The notes beneath the pieces are model-generated. The model saw nothing but the letters and a program-made list of their open reading frames with translations, had not been told where the DNA came from and did no database searches. DNA of 64,000 nt from Ruegeria halocynthiae (lineage in GTDB: Bacteria > Pseudomonadota > Alphaproteobacteria > Rhodobacterales > Rhodobacteraceae): positions 231,529-295,528 of the forward strand of contig NZ_JQEZ01000003.1 of the NCBI RefSeq assembly GCF_000743705.1. The letters run 5' to 3'. Within the stretch, counting starts at the first letter, position 1. Each line of letters starts with the position of its first letter. A program made the position numbers and the translations under genes. Positions 35,316-44,128 of this stretch are shown here, one piece after another.

Positions 35316-36416
35316 TCACAGATCCAGCGTGTAGCCTTCGATCATCTCGGGCGTCACATAGCCCAGCGAACCGGACATCATATAGTCGAGCTGGATCTTG
35401 AACACGCGCGCCGCATTCTTGTCGCGATTGGCGTATTTGAACCAGATCGGCACGGCGACCTCGGTCATCAGCTCGACATCGTCCTGTGACAGGCGCGTGA
35501 TTTCGGTGCCTTCGGCCTCGAACTTTTTCCAGGCTTCCTGGTCGGCGGCCTGAACGGCGGCGTGGTGCAGGTCGGAATAGACATGGGTTTCCATTTCCAC
35601 GAATTCCTGCATCTGCGGGCTCAGCTTGTTCCAGGGGTCCAGGCCGACCGTGATATCCATGATATCGACCGGCTGATAGACCGACATGAAACCCGGAGGT
35701 CCCATTACGATGTAATCGGTCACCTGGCTGAACCCCAGCGCATGGTTGACCGCGGGGCCAACATAATCGGCCACGTCGATGGTGCCTTTTTCCAGCGCCG
35801 GGAAAATCTCGGACCCTGGCAGAACCGTGGTTTCCGCACCCAGTTCCGAGAAGATTTCGGCGACCATACCACCCGGCAGACGCATCTTGCGCCCGGCGAA
35901 ATCGTCAACCGAGCGGATCGGAACCTTGGAGTGAATGATGTTCGGCCCGTGATGCACAGGCCCGACGAAATGCAGGCCCTGTTCCCGCAACAGTTCGCGC
36001 GCGATCTCAAGGCCGCCCAGACCGTAGTAGAACGTGTCATATTCATGTGGCTGGCGCAGGCCCAGCGGGTACGAGCTGAGGAATACGGCGGCCGGGATGA
36101 TACCCTGATAATAGATGGTGAACGGGTTGATGGCATCGAGAACGCCGTTTTTCACTGCATCCGCCAGTTGGAAGTCGCCAACCACGTCATTGGCACCGAA
36201 CGCCTGAAAGGCCAGCTCACCCCCGGTCTTTTCCTCGATCGTGGCGCACCAGTCCTTGAACACCTGCAACCCGATACCGCCGGGCCATGAGGTTTGAATT
36301 TTCCAGGTGGTCCCTTCACCAGCGGCGGTTGCAAGATGCGGTGCAGCCAATGTGGCAGCTCCGGCGCCCGCGAGGCTTTTGAACGCGCTGCGGCGTGTAA
36401 TAAGCTTTTTGGTCAT
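35316..36416 (-). CDS. dctP: TRAP transporter solute-binding protein (DctP)
   Basis: A 366-residue periplasmic binding protein. The start at 36416 is chosen for GGGAGGA just upstream; a longer in-frame reading lacks this. The N-terminus has a twin-arginine type signal (TRRSAFKSLAGAG, cleavage near ATAA), suggesting export in folded form. The conserved Arg segment GRKMRLPGGMVAEIFSELGA corresponds to the ligand carboxylate-binding region of the family, implying an organic acid substrate. It is first in the dctP-dctQ-dctM operon; its promoter lies in 36417-36654. Confidence 0.93.
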   Translation of the reverse strand: MTKKLITRRSAFKSLAGAGAATLAAPHLATAAGEGTTWKIQTSWPGGIGLQVFKDWCATIEEKTGGELAFQAFGANDVVGDFQLADAVKNGVLDAINPFTIYYQGIIPAAVFLSSYPLGLRQPHEYDTFYYGLGGLEIARELLREQGLHFVGPVHHGPNIIHSKVPIRSVDDFAGRKMRLPGGMVAEIFSELGAETTVLPGSEIFPALEKGTIDVADYVGPAVNHALGFSQVTDYIVMGPPGFMSVYQPVDIMDITVGLDPWNKLSPQMQEFVEMETHVYSDLHHAAVQAADQEAWKKFEAEGTEITRLSQDDVELMTEVAVPIWFKYANRDKNAARVFKIQLDYMMSGSLGYVTPEMIEGYTLDL

Positions 36417-36654
36417 TTGTTCCTCCCATAGATCACCGCCATGTCCTTGTGAAAAGGATGTCGATGTTGCGTTAACATAACTCAGCATCGAAATATTGGT
36501 AATATTATTTTCCCAATTTTCTAATTGCTCACTTTTACGTGAGAAAAGGGGAGGGGCAAAATACGGCCTAGGGTGACGGGCCCACATAGTTTATCGGCGC
36601 GCCATCAAGTAAAAGCGCGCGGTTGTTTTGGTAAGAAAGTGAGGCGATAAACGC

Positions 36655-37428
36655 TTACCGTGTGGGGACTTGTCTTTCGATGTACCCAAACGCAAGCGTG
36701 ATGATCCCAGCGATGATCATATAGATCAGGGCCAGCAACAGCAGCGGTTCATAGACCACGAATGTATCCGCCCGCACTCGCGACGAAACCGCATATATTT
36801 CAACTACCGTGATCGTGGCGACCAATGGTGTGGCCTTCATTTGCAGGATCGTCTCGCCGCCCAGCGTCGGTAAAACACTGCGAATGGCCTGCGGCAACCA
36901 GATGCGGCGGAAGACCGTAAAACGGGGCATCCCAAAGGCGTTTGCAGCCTCAAGCTGGCCCTTGTTGACGCTGGAAAACGCGCCCCGCATGACCTCGCCC
37001 TCATACCCTGCGTATGACAGGGTCAGCGCCAGAACCGCATAGGGCCAGGCCTGCCGCAGAATGGGCCACAGCTCACTGGCGCGTATCCACGGGATCTGTG
37101 GGAATAAGGACCCCAGACCGTAATACAGCAGCCAGATCTGCAGCAGCAGCGGCGTGCCGCGAACAATGGTGCAAAAGACCTTGGCCGGGGCAGAAAGGTA
37201 CCAAGGCCCGACTGCCTGAGCCAGACCAAGCGGGACCGCCAGCAGAAAGCCCAGAACACAGGTGACAACCAACAGCCAGATCGTGCGCCATAGCCCTTCA
37301 AGGGCAAGCGGCGCGTATTGCGGTATCCAATCCCATCTCAGCGAAACCGCACACCACACTACAAAGGCGATGAACAGGCCCATCAGAACGATCCGATGTG
37401 GTACAAACAATGCGCGCAAGCTGGTCAT
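36655..37428 (-). CDS. Polar amino acid ABC permease (HisM/OccM-like)
   Basis: A 257-residue inner-membrane permease with about five helices and the family EAA loop (EAANAFGMPRFTVFRRIWLP). The start at ATG 37428 overlaps the upstream permease stop as ATGA and has AAGGAG before it. It pairs with the HisQ-like permease to form the membrane channel of a lysine/arginine/ornithine/histidine-type importer. It is the last gene of a four-gene minus-strand operon (ATPase, binding protein, two permeases). Confidence 0.92.
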   Translation of the reverse strand: MTSLRALFVPHRIVLMGLFIAFVVWCAVSLRWDWIPQYAPLALEGLWRTIWLLVVTCVLGFLLAVPLGLAQAVGPWYLSAPAKVFCTIVRGTPLLLQIWLLYYGLGSLFPQIPWIRASELWPILRQAWPYAVLALTLSYAGYEGEVMRGAFSSVNKGQLEAANAFGMPRFTVFRRIWLPQAIRSVLPTLGGETILQMKATPLVATITVVEIYAVSSRVRADTFVVYEPLLLLALIYMIIAGIITLAFGYIERQVPTR

Positions 37429-38177
37429 CGTTTGCTCCTTTTCAACGAGGGTTGGCCGCGTCGCGCCCATTTTTCAATGCGCCCGAACACAAAGCCCGAA
37501 CACAGAGTCACCGTCATGTACAAGGCTCCGGCGGCCAGGAAGAACGTGAAATAAGCGCGGGTTGACGCCGCAGCCTGGCGCGTTTCCAGCGTTAGCTCGG
37601 CAAAACCTACGATCGCCAGCAGGGCCGTGTCCTTGGTTGCGATTAGCCAAAGGTTGGCCAGACCGGGTGTGGCAAAGGACATCATCGCCGGGATCGTTAC
37701 CCTGCGCAGCAACATCAGGGGTGGCATACCATAGGCCCGCGCGGCTTCGATCTGGCCGGGTGGAATTGCCTGAATGGCACCGCGCAGCACTTCGGTTGCG
37801 TAAGCCCCCTGAACGATGCCCAACACCCAAATACCCGCGACAACACCGCTGATTTCTACCCGGCCATAGCCAAGCGTCTGCGCGGCCTTGTTGATAAGAT
37901 CAGTGCCGACGTAGTACAGGATCAGGATCAGGACCAATTCCGGCACCGCCCTGATCACTGTTGTGTAGATGGCCAGAAGGTCGCGTGTGACCACCCCGCC
38001 ATGCAGTTTCCCATTGGCCCCGAATAGCCCGATCACCAACCCGAACGCAAACGCCCCAAAGGCGATCTGCAACGAATTGGCCAGCCCGCGTAACAGGTTG
38101 CCACCCCAGCCCGGCGGGCTGAGGGACAACAGTTCGGCAGATTGGGCAAGCCCCAGCGTTTCGAGGATCAGATCCAA
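37425..38177 (-). CDS. Polar amino acid ABC permease (HisQ/OccQ-like)
   Basis: A 250-residue inner-membrane permease with the EAA loop EAARAYGMPPLMLLRRVTIP and helices over residues ~20-230. It has the usual size for HisQ-type permeases. It lies 9 bases after the binding-protein gene and overlaps the second permease gene by four bases. It forms a heterodimer with the HisM-like protein. Confidence 0.92.
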   Translation of the reverse strand: MDLILETLGLAQSAELLSLSPPGWGGNLLRGLANSLQIAFGAFAFGLVIGLFGANGKLHGGVVTRDLLAIYTTVIRAVPELVLILILYYVGTDLINKAAQTLGYGRVEISGVVAGIWVLGIVQGAYATEVLRGAIQAIPPGQIEAARAYGMPPLMLLRRVTIPAMMSFATPGLANLWLIATKDTALLAIVGFAELTLETRQAAASTRAYFTFFLAAGALYMTVTLCSGFVFGRIEKWARRGQPSLKRSKR

Positions 38178-38186
38178 AGCCGCGTC

Positions 38187-38960
38187 TTACTGGCTGTAGA
38201 TGCTGGTGGTGAAGTACCGCGAGGTGATCTCGTCATGGGAGCCGTCGGCCAGTACCTTGGCAATGCCTGCGTTCAGCTTTTCACGCAGTGCGTCATCGCC
38301 CTTGCGGACGCCTGCGCCGACACCGCGGCCCAGAACGCCTTCGTCATTGGCGACCGCCCCCTTGATCTCGCAGCAGGCACCAGTGTCCGAGGCGATGAAG
38401 TCTGCCATTGCGATACTGTCGGCCTGTGTGGCGTCGATACGGCCCGAAAACAGGTCCTGATTGGCCTCGTCCTGCGTTTGATAAACGCGAATTTCAGCGG
38501 CATCGCCGAAATGTTTGTTCGCATAAGCCTGGTGGATGGTCGACGCTTGAATGCCGATGATTTTACCAGCCAGCGATTCCGGTGTCGCCTCGATATCCAT
38601 GGATTTGTCGGCGACGATGACGGCCGGGGTGTTATAGTATGCATCGCTGAAATCGATGGTTTTCTGGCGTTCTTCGGTAATCGACATCGAAGCCATGATT
38701 GCGTCAATCTGCTGGCCGGTCAGCGACGGAATGATACCGTCCCAAGCGACCGGCGTGATCACGCATTCCAGTTCGGCTGCGGTGCAGACAGCGTTGATCA
38801 ACTCGACCTCCCAGCCGATCCATTCGCCTGAGGCGTCCAGCGAGGCAAAGGGTGGATAAGGTTCGGCTGCGATACCTATTTTGACCTCTTCGGCGGCGGC
38901 GAGATTGGCGCTGAACGCTGCGACGGCGACCGTCGCGGCAAGCACTGTCTTGTATGTCAT
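38187..38960 (-). CDS. Polar amino acid ABC solute-binding protein (HisJ/ArgT-like)
   Basis: A 257-residue periplasmic binding protein with a Sec signal peptide (about 23 residues, cleavage after NLAAA). The mature fold starts KIGIAAEPYPPFASLD, followed by WEVELINAVC and VAWDGIIPSLTGQQIDAIMA, standard for lysine-arginine-ornithine binding proteins. Two cysteine pairs occur (CTAAELEC and GACCEI), possibly disulfides. Divergent placement from a dimethylargininase-like gene suggests arginine, methylarginine or a related guanidino amino acid as ligand, which is inference. Confidence 0.92.
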   Translation of the reverse strand: MTYKTVLAATVAVAAFSANLAAAEEVKIGIAAEPYPPFASLDASGEWIGWEVELINAVCTAAELECVITPVAWDGIIPSLTGQQIDAIMASMSITEERQKTIDFSDAYYNTPAVIVADKSMDIEATPESLAGKIIGIQASTIHQAYANKHFGDAAEIRVYQTQDEANQDLFSGRIDATQADSIAMADFIASDTGACCEIKGAVANDEGVLGRGVGAGVRKGDDALREKLNAGIAKVLADGSHDEITSRYFTTSIYSQ

Positions 38961-38984
38961 TGAAAATACTCCATGTTGATTGGA

Positions 38985-39764
38985 TTATCCGACTGTTTTC
39001 AGAAACTGTTTCAGCCGTGCAGATTTTGGATTCCCGAAAAGCTCGGCAGGGGGGCCTTGCTCTTCGATCCGACCCTCAAAAAGGTAGACCACATGGGTCG
39101 CGACCTCGCGGGCGAATTTCATTTCATGCGTGACCAGCAGCATGGTGCGCCCCTCAGCGGCCAGATCGCGGATCACGGTCAGCACTTCGCCAACCAGTTC
39201 TGGGTCCAGCGCGCTGGTGGGTTCGTCAAACAGCATTACGCTGGGATCAACCGCCAGTGCCCGGGCAATCGCGGCGCGTTGCTGCTGTCCGCCCGACAGG
39301 AATGACGGATAAGTGTCGGCCTTTTCGGCCAGACCGACCCGTTCCAGCAACTGTCGTGCGCGGGCAACAGCATCTGCGCGGGGCACCTTAAGGACATGAA
39401 CCGGCACCTCGATCACATTTTCCAGCAAGGTGCGATGGGTCCACAGGTTAAAGGCTTGAAAAACCATCGCCAGACGTGTGCGGACTCGTTCGATCTGACG
39501 CCGGTCAACGGGTGTTCCGTCCTGGCGCATCGCGATCGGCTCTCCGTTTACCACGATCTCGCCGGAACTGGGGGTTTCCAAAAAATTGATGCAGCGCAAA
39601 AAGGTGGATTTGCCGGATCCGCTGCCGCCGATGATGGCAACCACATCGCCTTTGTGCGCGGTCAGGGAAACGCCCTTGAGCACTTCGAGGTTGCCGAATG
39701 ATTTATGCAGATCAGTGACGCGAATTGCGTCCGCTTGTTCGCTGGCTGAGACGGTTTCGCCCAT
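38985..39764 (-). CDS. Polar amino acid ABC ATP-binding protein (HisP/OccP-like)
   Basis: A 259-residue ATPase with Walker A GGSGSGKSTF near residue 39, signature LSGGQQQRAAIARALAVDP, Walker B VMLFDEPTSALDP and switch His VTHEM. The start at ATG 39764 has GGGGAG seven bases upstream; the preceding in-frame TTG is less likely. The N-terminal ~13 residues before IRVTDLHKSFG are a short extension. It is first in the operon and followed by the binding protein. Confidence 0.93.
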   Translation of the reverse strand: MGETVSASEQADAIRVTDLHKSFGNLEVLKGVSLTAHKGDVVAIIGGSGSGKSTFLRCINFLETPSSGEIVVNGEPIAMRQDGTPVDRRQIERVRTRLAMVFQAFNLWTHRTLLENVIEVPVHVLKVPRADAVARARQLLERVGLAEKADTYPSFLSGGQQQRAAIARALAVDPSVMLFDEPTSALDPELVGEVLTVIRDLAAEGRTMLLVTHEMKFAREVATHVVYLFEGRIEEQGPPAELFGNPKSARLKQFLKTVG

Positions 39765-40022
39765 CAAGGTCTCCCCGTAAGTCTGAACACTAAAGAGGCA
39801 AACATCCGTCTATGCAAGGATATTGTCATGATCGGGGGCTGGCTGACCGAGTCGTGAACTAAAGCTCGGCTGTGGTAAGGTGTTTGGGCGAACGCGACGG
39901 GGCGGGCGGGTATCAGGTGTCATCGAAGGAAAAGAACGCGACAGGATGCGTATCATACAATATAACGCAGATCACGTCACCTTAGATATATCCCCGGTTG
40001 GGCTTTCCAAAACGAGACATAT
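39765..40022. promoter_or_regulatory. Divergent region, amino-acid ABC operon and DDAH gene
   Basis: 258 bases between divergent starts, so it should hold promoters for both the ABC importer and the dimethylargininase-like gene. The right half (about 39945-40010) is AT-rich. No regulator gene is adjacent and no operator was identified. Confidence 0.4.
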
Positions 40023-40808
40023 ATGACCGATCCGACCTATCAGTTTTCGCGGGCGATCACGCGCCGCCCCGCCGACAGTATTGTAAACGGCTTGCGAGCC
40101 GAAGACATTGGCACGCCCGACCTAAGCCAGATGATGCAAGACCATGCCCACTATGTCGCCACGCTCAAGGAAACCGGCGCCGAAGTGATTGAATTGCCTG
40201 CGCTTGATGATTTTCCCGATGCCGTGTTTGTCGAGGACACCGCCCTGTGTCTGCCGCAGGGCGCGGTTCTGATGCGCCCCGGTGCCCCCAGCCGGATGGG
40301 CGAAGTCGCGCAGATGGCCCCGACGTTGCGCGAATGCTACGATGATCTGCGCGAAATCAAAGGGCCGGGCCATATCGAAGGTGGCGATATTCTGGTGACC
40401 GCGCGCGAAATTCTGGTCGGCCGCTCAGACCGCACCGACGCCGAGGGTGTGGCCGAATTGCGCGCCATCGTCAGCGACTGGGGCCATTCCCTGCGCGAGG
40501 TGTTCACCCCGCCGGGTGTGCTGCATTTCAAAACCGATTGCTCGCTGTTGGACGGAGAGACGATCCTGTCGACCAAGCGCCTTGACGCGTCCGGCTGTTT
40601 CGAAGGTTATCGCGTGCTGCACGTGGCCGAAGGCGAAGAGGCGGCGGCAAACTCGATCCGGTTCAACCAGTTCGTGTTCTCCCCTGCGGGTTTCCCACGC
40701 ACGACGGAAATGCTGCGTCGCCACGGCTATGACGTAGTCGAGATCAACAACACCGAGTGCGCCAAACTGGACGGCGGCATGTCGTGCCTTTCGCTGAGAT
40801 TCCAGTAA
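40023..40808 (+). CDS. Dimethylarginine dimethylaminohydrolase (DDAH)-family amidinohydrolase
   Basis: A 261-residue enzyme of the guanidino-group-modifying superfamily. Key segments are DAVFVED (66-72), HIEGGD (117-122), the catalytic His168 in VLHFKT, and the nucleophile Cys255 in LDGGMSCLSLR at the C-terminus. DDAH splits methylated arginines to citrulline and methylamines; the length (about 255-285) and the C-terminal Cys motif fit DDAH better than arginine deiminase (about 400). Divergence from a basic-amino-acid importer suggests a catabolic pair. Related agmatine or arginine hydrolase activity cannot be ruled out from sequence. Confidence 0.88.
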   Translation: MTDPTYQFSRAITRRPADSIVNGLRAEDIGTPDLSQMMQDHAHYVATLKETGAEVIELPALDDFPDAVFVEDTALCLPQGAVLMRPGAPSRMGEVAQMAPTLRECYDDLREIKGPGHIEGGDILVTAREILVGRSDRTDAEGVAELRAIVSDWGHSLREVFTPPGVLHFKTDCSLLDGETILSTKRLDASGCFEGYRVLHVAEGEEAAANSIRFNQFVFSPAGFPRTTEMLRRHGYDVVEINNTECAKLDGGMSCLSLRFQ

Positions 40809-40851
40809 GCGCCCAAGACGGTGTGTTTGGCCGCGCGTTCGGTTAAAGACA

Positions 40852-40884
40852 AACTCCACCCGGTGGTTGCCACCGGATGGAGTT
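40852..40884 (-). terminator. Terminator at end of nap operon
   Basis: A 15-base stem AACTCCACCCGGTGG/CCACCGGATGGAGTT with one G-T type mismatch and loop TTG. On the minus strand it is followed by TGTCTTT, a weak T-tract, and it lies 33 bases after the last minus-strand gene. It may also stop transcription from the convergent DDAH gene. Confidence 0.85.
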
Positions 40885-40916
40885 CTATGACTTGGGATTA
40901 TGTGTATTTGCGCGAA

Positions 40917-41174
40917 TCAGACCGTTGCGCCCTTGATGCGGATTGCGGACCCTACGGTTCCCGCGCAAAGACCCACAACCACGGAAATCATAAGGTCCAC
41001 GGCCCCGATACCGGCAAAGTTCCCGTGGGCAAAGATCAACGTTTCAAAGACGCCGACCAGACCGCCCATAAGCGCACCCAGCCAAAGCCGGCGTGTCATC
41101 ATGCCCAGAGCCAGGCCAAGAATGCCCGGCAAGCTAATGATGTTGGCCCCTAGTGTTCCCAGAAATTCCAGCAT
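40917..41174 (-). CDS. Small membrane protein at the end of the nap operon, unknown
   Basis: An 85-residue protein with about three hydrophobic stretches (residues ~5-28, ~30-50, ~55-80) rich in Gly and Ala (PGILGLALGMM, LGALMGGLVGVFETLIFAH). It has no signal peptide and no cofactor-binding motif. It starts 13 bases after napC on the same strand and before the operon terminator, so it is co-transcribed with nap. It does not resemble NapE (about 60 residues, one helix). I do not recognise the family. Confidence 0.7.
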   Translation of the reverse strand: MLEFLGTLGANIISLPGILGLALGMMTRRLWLGALMGGLVGVFETLIFAHGNFAGIGAVDLMISVVVGLCAGTVGSAIRIKGATV

Positions 41175-41187
41175 GTCTTGCCCCTTT

Positions 41188-41889
41188 TCAGTCTGCCCGT
41201 GTGGTCAGGAATGACCGGATTTCTTCACTGTCCGACGCAACCTGCTGATGTGAAGACTCTGTATCTTTGCCTGCCAGTTTTTCCGTAACACTTTGGTATT
41301 CTTCAAGATACCCCGGTGGCAGGCTGTGCGCGATGCCCTGGTGACAATCGATACAGGTCATGTTTTCGTCAATGGCGCGCTGGTGTTCGGATGCGGCACG
41401 AGTTTCCTGAATGGTGAAATCCATATAGTCAAAGTTGTGACAGTTGCGGCACTCGCGGCTGTCGGACGCCTTCATCTTCTTCCAGACGGCAGAGGCCATG
41501 CTAAGGCGGTGTTCCTCGTACTTTTCTGGTGTGCTGATTGTGCCTGCCAATTCATGATAGATATCCTTGACGGCCATGATCTTGGCTTTGATCTTGTGGT
41601 TCCATTCGTGCGGTACGTGGCAATCGGAACAGATCGCACGCACGCCAGAGTGGTTGTTGTAGTGGATCGTCTCGCGATATTCACCCAGATTGGTTTCCAT
41701 CGTGTGGCACGAGGTACAGAATTCTTCGGTATTGGTCAGTTCCAGTGTCCAGTGGAACCCACCCCAGAACAGGATACCGGCCAGAAACCCGGCCAAGACC
41801 AGAAAACCGGTGCTGAACACTACTGTCGGTGTCCAGATTGCGTTCCAGATGCGGCCAATCCAGCCGCGTTTTTCGGGGGAGTCTGCCAT
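41188..41889 (-). CDS. napC: Membrane tetraheme cytochrome NapC
   Basis: A 233-residue NapC/NirT quinol dehydrogenase. One N-terminal helix (residues ~20-45) anchors it to the inner membrane, with the rest periplasmic. Four CxxCH heme sites are visible: CTSCH (58-62), CSDCH (87-91), CRNCH and CIDCH near the C-terminus. It passes electrons from quinol to NapB/NapA. The start at 41889 has AAGGAG upstream; a longer in-frame reading only adds non-coding sequence. It follows napB by 29 bases. Confidence 0.96.
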   Translation of the reverse strand: MADSPEKRGWIGRIWNAIWTPTVVFSTGFLVLAGFLAGILFWGGFHWTLELTNTEEFCTSCHTMETNLGEYRETIHYNNHSGVRAICSDCHVPHEWNHKIKAKIMAVKDIYHELAGTISTPEKYEEHRLSMASAVWKKMKASDSRECRNCHNFDYMDFTIQETRAASEHQRAIDENMTCIDCHQGIAHSLPPGYLEEYQSVTEKLAGKDTESSHQQVASDSEEIRSFLTTRAD

Positions 41890-41918
41890 CTTGGTGCTCC
41901 TTTCAGACAAGCGTTGGA

Positions 41919-42356
41919 TTAATTGCCGGACGAGGGTTCGAACACATTGTCGACCAACGCAGGCGCGTTTGCCTGGGGCACGTGGCATTGATTGCAGAAA
42001 TACCGGGTTCCCGCGATGTTATCCAACTCGTTGCCATCGCGGTCCAGATAGTGGGTCATCGACAGGGTTGGCGCGTTGCGTTCACCGGCCTTGGTCCAGT
42101 CATGGCAGGACAGGCACTGATTGGTCCGCAGATCAATCTGGTATTGCTCGATCGAATGCGGAACCAGCGGAGGTTGCTGGCGATAGTTGCGCTGAATGCG
42201 ACCTTCGACATTGCGATGGATTTCGTCCAATGGGACGGGTTCGTCAACATCGGCACCACGCAGTGCTTCGACCTGGGCTGATTGCGCAAGGGCGAACCCG
42301 CTCAGGAGTATAACGGGGATCAGGGCGGCGGCGCCTGTCATTAGTGGCTTGTTCAT
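41919..42356 (-). CDS. napB: Diheme cytochrome NapB, periplasmic nitrate reductase small subunit
   Basis: A 145-residue periplasmic cytochrome with a Sec signal peptide (cleavage near ALAQ, residue ~25) and two heme sites, CLSCH (81-85) and CNQCH (121-125). It receives electrons from NapC and passes them to NapA. The size and the IDLRTNQCLSCH segment are characteristic. It starts 12 bases after napH. Confidence 0.95.
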   Translation of the reverse strand: MNKPLMTGAAALIPVILLSGFALAQSAQVEALRGADVDEPVPLDEIHRNVEGRIQRNYRQQPPLVPHSIEQYQIDLRTNQCLSCHDWTKAGERNAPTLSMTHYLDRDGNELDNIAGTRYFCNQCHVPQANAPALVDNVFEPSSGN

Positions 42357-42368
42357 CTTGGCACTCCC

Positions 42369-43286
42369 TTAAATAGGTCTGGCTGCGCGCGGTTCTGGCG
42401 CGGGAACTGGATCGGAAGGTGCGGCGACGTGGTCGTCGAACCGGTGAGTAAACTTGAAGACATCGACCGCGCAGACATCAATGCAGCGGCCGCAATTGGT
42501 GCAGTCCGGGGACAGGATCATGGGGGTCGTGCCCGGTTTGCCCTTAAGTGCGGGTGAAATGATCTGGTTTTCGGGGCAGACCGCATAGCAATCCATGCAG
42601 TCGTCGCAGGCGGCCCGGTTTGCGGCGCTGACCCGCAGCAGGCTTTTGCGGCCGATCAGGCCATAAAACGCGCCGACCGGGCAGATATGCCCGCACCAGC
42701 CATGGCGCGAAACCACCAGATCAAAGATAAAGATTGCAGCGATCATGGCCCAGACAAAGCCCATGCCAAAGATCAGCCCCCGGTGCAGCATGGTGATCGG
42801 GTTGATCAGCTCCCACGCGATCACGCCGGTCAGGCTCGAAACGACAAGAACCGTAGCCATGACCCACAGGCGCGTGCTGCGTTTCGGTTGCCATCCTTTG
42901 GGCAGGTTCAGCCGCCGGTGCAGCCAGTTGGCAGCATCAGTAACCGGGTTGATCGGGCAGACCCAGGAGCAAAAAACGCGACCGCCGATCAGCCCATAGG
43001 CTGCCAGCACGATCAGCCCGCCAATCAGCGCAGTCAGTTCGGGCCATTGCCCGGCGACCGAGCTTTGCAACAGGATGAAGGGATCTGTCAGGGGCAATAC
43101 GCCTAACGTCAGTGATCCCGCCAGCGTGCCCTGAACGATCCAGACGCCAAGCCACGGACCCATCAGGAACAGCACCAGAAAGAACAACTGGCTGGTGCGG
43201 CGCAGGAGCAGGAATTTATGTGCGCCGATCCAGCCTTTGACCTCAATCGCCTCATGACCAACTGGCATATGCGCGCGCGCGCTCAT
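42369..43286 (-). CDS. napH: Quinol dehydrogenase membrane component NapH
   Basis: A 305-residue membrane ferredoxin-type protein with about four helices (residues ~25-190), the cysteine segment [16 protein letters not shown], and two C-terminal [4Fe-4S] motifs ([15 protein letters not shown] and [16 protein letters not shown]). With NapG it gives an alternative quinol-to-NapB route. The start at 43286 overlaps the napG stop as ATGA; the much longer upstream reading in this frame is a shadow of napG. Confidence 0.95.
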   Translation of the reverse strand: MSARAHMPVGHEAIEVKGWIGAHKFLLLRRTSQLFFLVLFLMGPWLGVWIVQGTLAGSLTLGVLPLTDPFILLQSSVAGQWPELTALIGGLIVLAAYGLIGGRVFCSWVCPINPVTDAANWLHRRLNLPKGWQPKRSTRLWVMATVLVVSSLTGVIAWELINPITMLHRGLIFGMGFVWAMIAAIFIFDLVVSRHGWCGHICPVGAFYGLIGRKSLLRVSAANRAACDDCMDCYAVCPENQIISPALKGKPGTTPMILSPDCTNCGRCIDVCAVDVFKFTHRFDDHVAAPSDPVPAPEPRAARPI

Positions 43287-44101
43287 TGTCCCGCCCCCGG
43301 AAGGTTGTAAGACGGTGCGAACCCGCCGGGCGTCGCCAGATTGTCGGTGCCCGGCCCCGGCAGGCGGTCGGGCAGATCGATGAGACCATCCACAAGAGGC
43401 CCGCCATTGGCGTCTTTTTCTTCCCAACCTTTGCGATAATGGTCGGCGGAGCTGCCACGGGCCAATCTGACCGGCAGAACCTTGATGGCCGCTTCGGGCA
43501 GAACGCAGCTTATTTCGCACATGCCGCAGCCGGTGCAATGATCGGCATGTACGGTCGGCGCAAAGATCGCGTGATGGCCCGAGCGGGGGTTATGCGAGGT
43601 TTCCAGCGTGATCGCCTCGTCAATCGCGGGGCAGACGCGATAGCAGACTTCGCAGCGCAGGCCCAGAAAGTTCAGGCAGTTTTCCTGATCGACCAGAACC
43701 GCAACGCCCATTTTGGCGTCGTCGATATTATCCAGCCCCGGGTCCAGTGCCCCGGTGGGGCAGGCGGCGACACAGGGGATGTCGTCACACATCTCACACG
43801 GCACTTCGCGCGCCGTGAAATAGGGTGTGCCGGTGGCCACGGCGTCGACGCCAAGTTCGGCCAGTTTCAGCGTATCATAAGGGCAGTCCCGCACGCACAG
43901 CCCGCAACGGATGCAGGCCGACAGAAACTCCTTTTCGGGCAACGCGCCGGGGGGGCGCAATGCCTCGGCTGGCAGGGCACGGGCATCGCGGGCCAGAAAG
44001 GCCAACAATGACCCGGCCACAACACAGCCGCCAGCCGCGCGCGCCGAATCCTGCAGGAAACGGCGCCGTTGCGGCGAAAGGGGAGTACCGGCGAGGGGCA
44101 T
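43283..44101 (-). CDS. napG: Ferredoxin-type protein NapG
   Basis: A 272-residue periplasmic iron-sulfur protein with a twin-arginine signal ([15 protein letters not shown]) and four [4Fe-4S] sites, e.g. [40 protein letters not shown] and [11 protein letters not shown]. It partners the membrane protein NapH. It follows napA by 27 bases and is coupled to napH. Confidence 0.95.
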   Translation of the reverse strand: MPLAGTPLSPQRRRFLQDSARAAGGCVVAGSLLAFLARDARALPAEALRPPGALPEKEFLSACIRCGLCVRDCPYDTLKLAELGVDAVATGTPYFTAREVPCEMCDDIPCVAACPTGALDPGLDNIDDAKMGVAVLVDQENCLNFLGLRCEVCYRVCPAIDEAITLETSHNPRSGHHAIFAPTVHADHCTGCGMCEISCVLPEAAIKVLPVRLARGSSADHYRKGWEEKDANGGPLVDGLIDLPDRLPGPGTDNLATPGGFAPSYNLPGAGQ

Positions 44102-44128
44102 GGGGGCTACCTTTGCGATCCGTGCCGG

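Noticed and set aside
43286..44011. 241-codon plus-strand frame opposite napG
   Set aside because: Exact antisense of an iron-sulfur protein with a full motif set; shadow frame.
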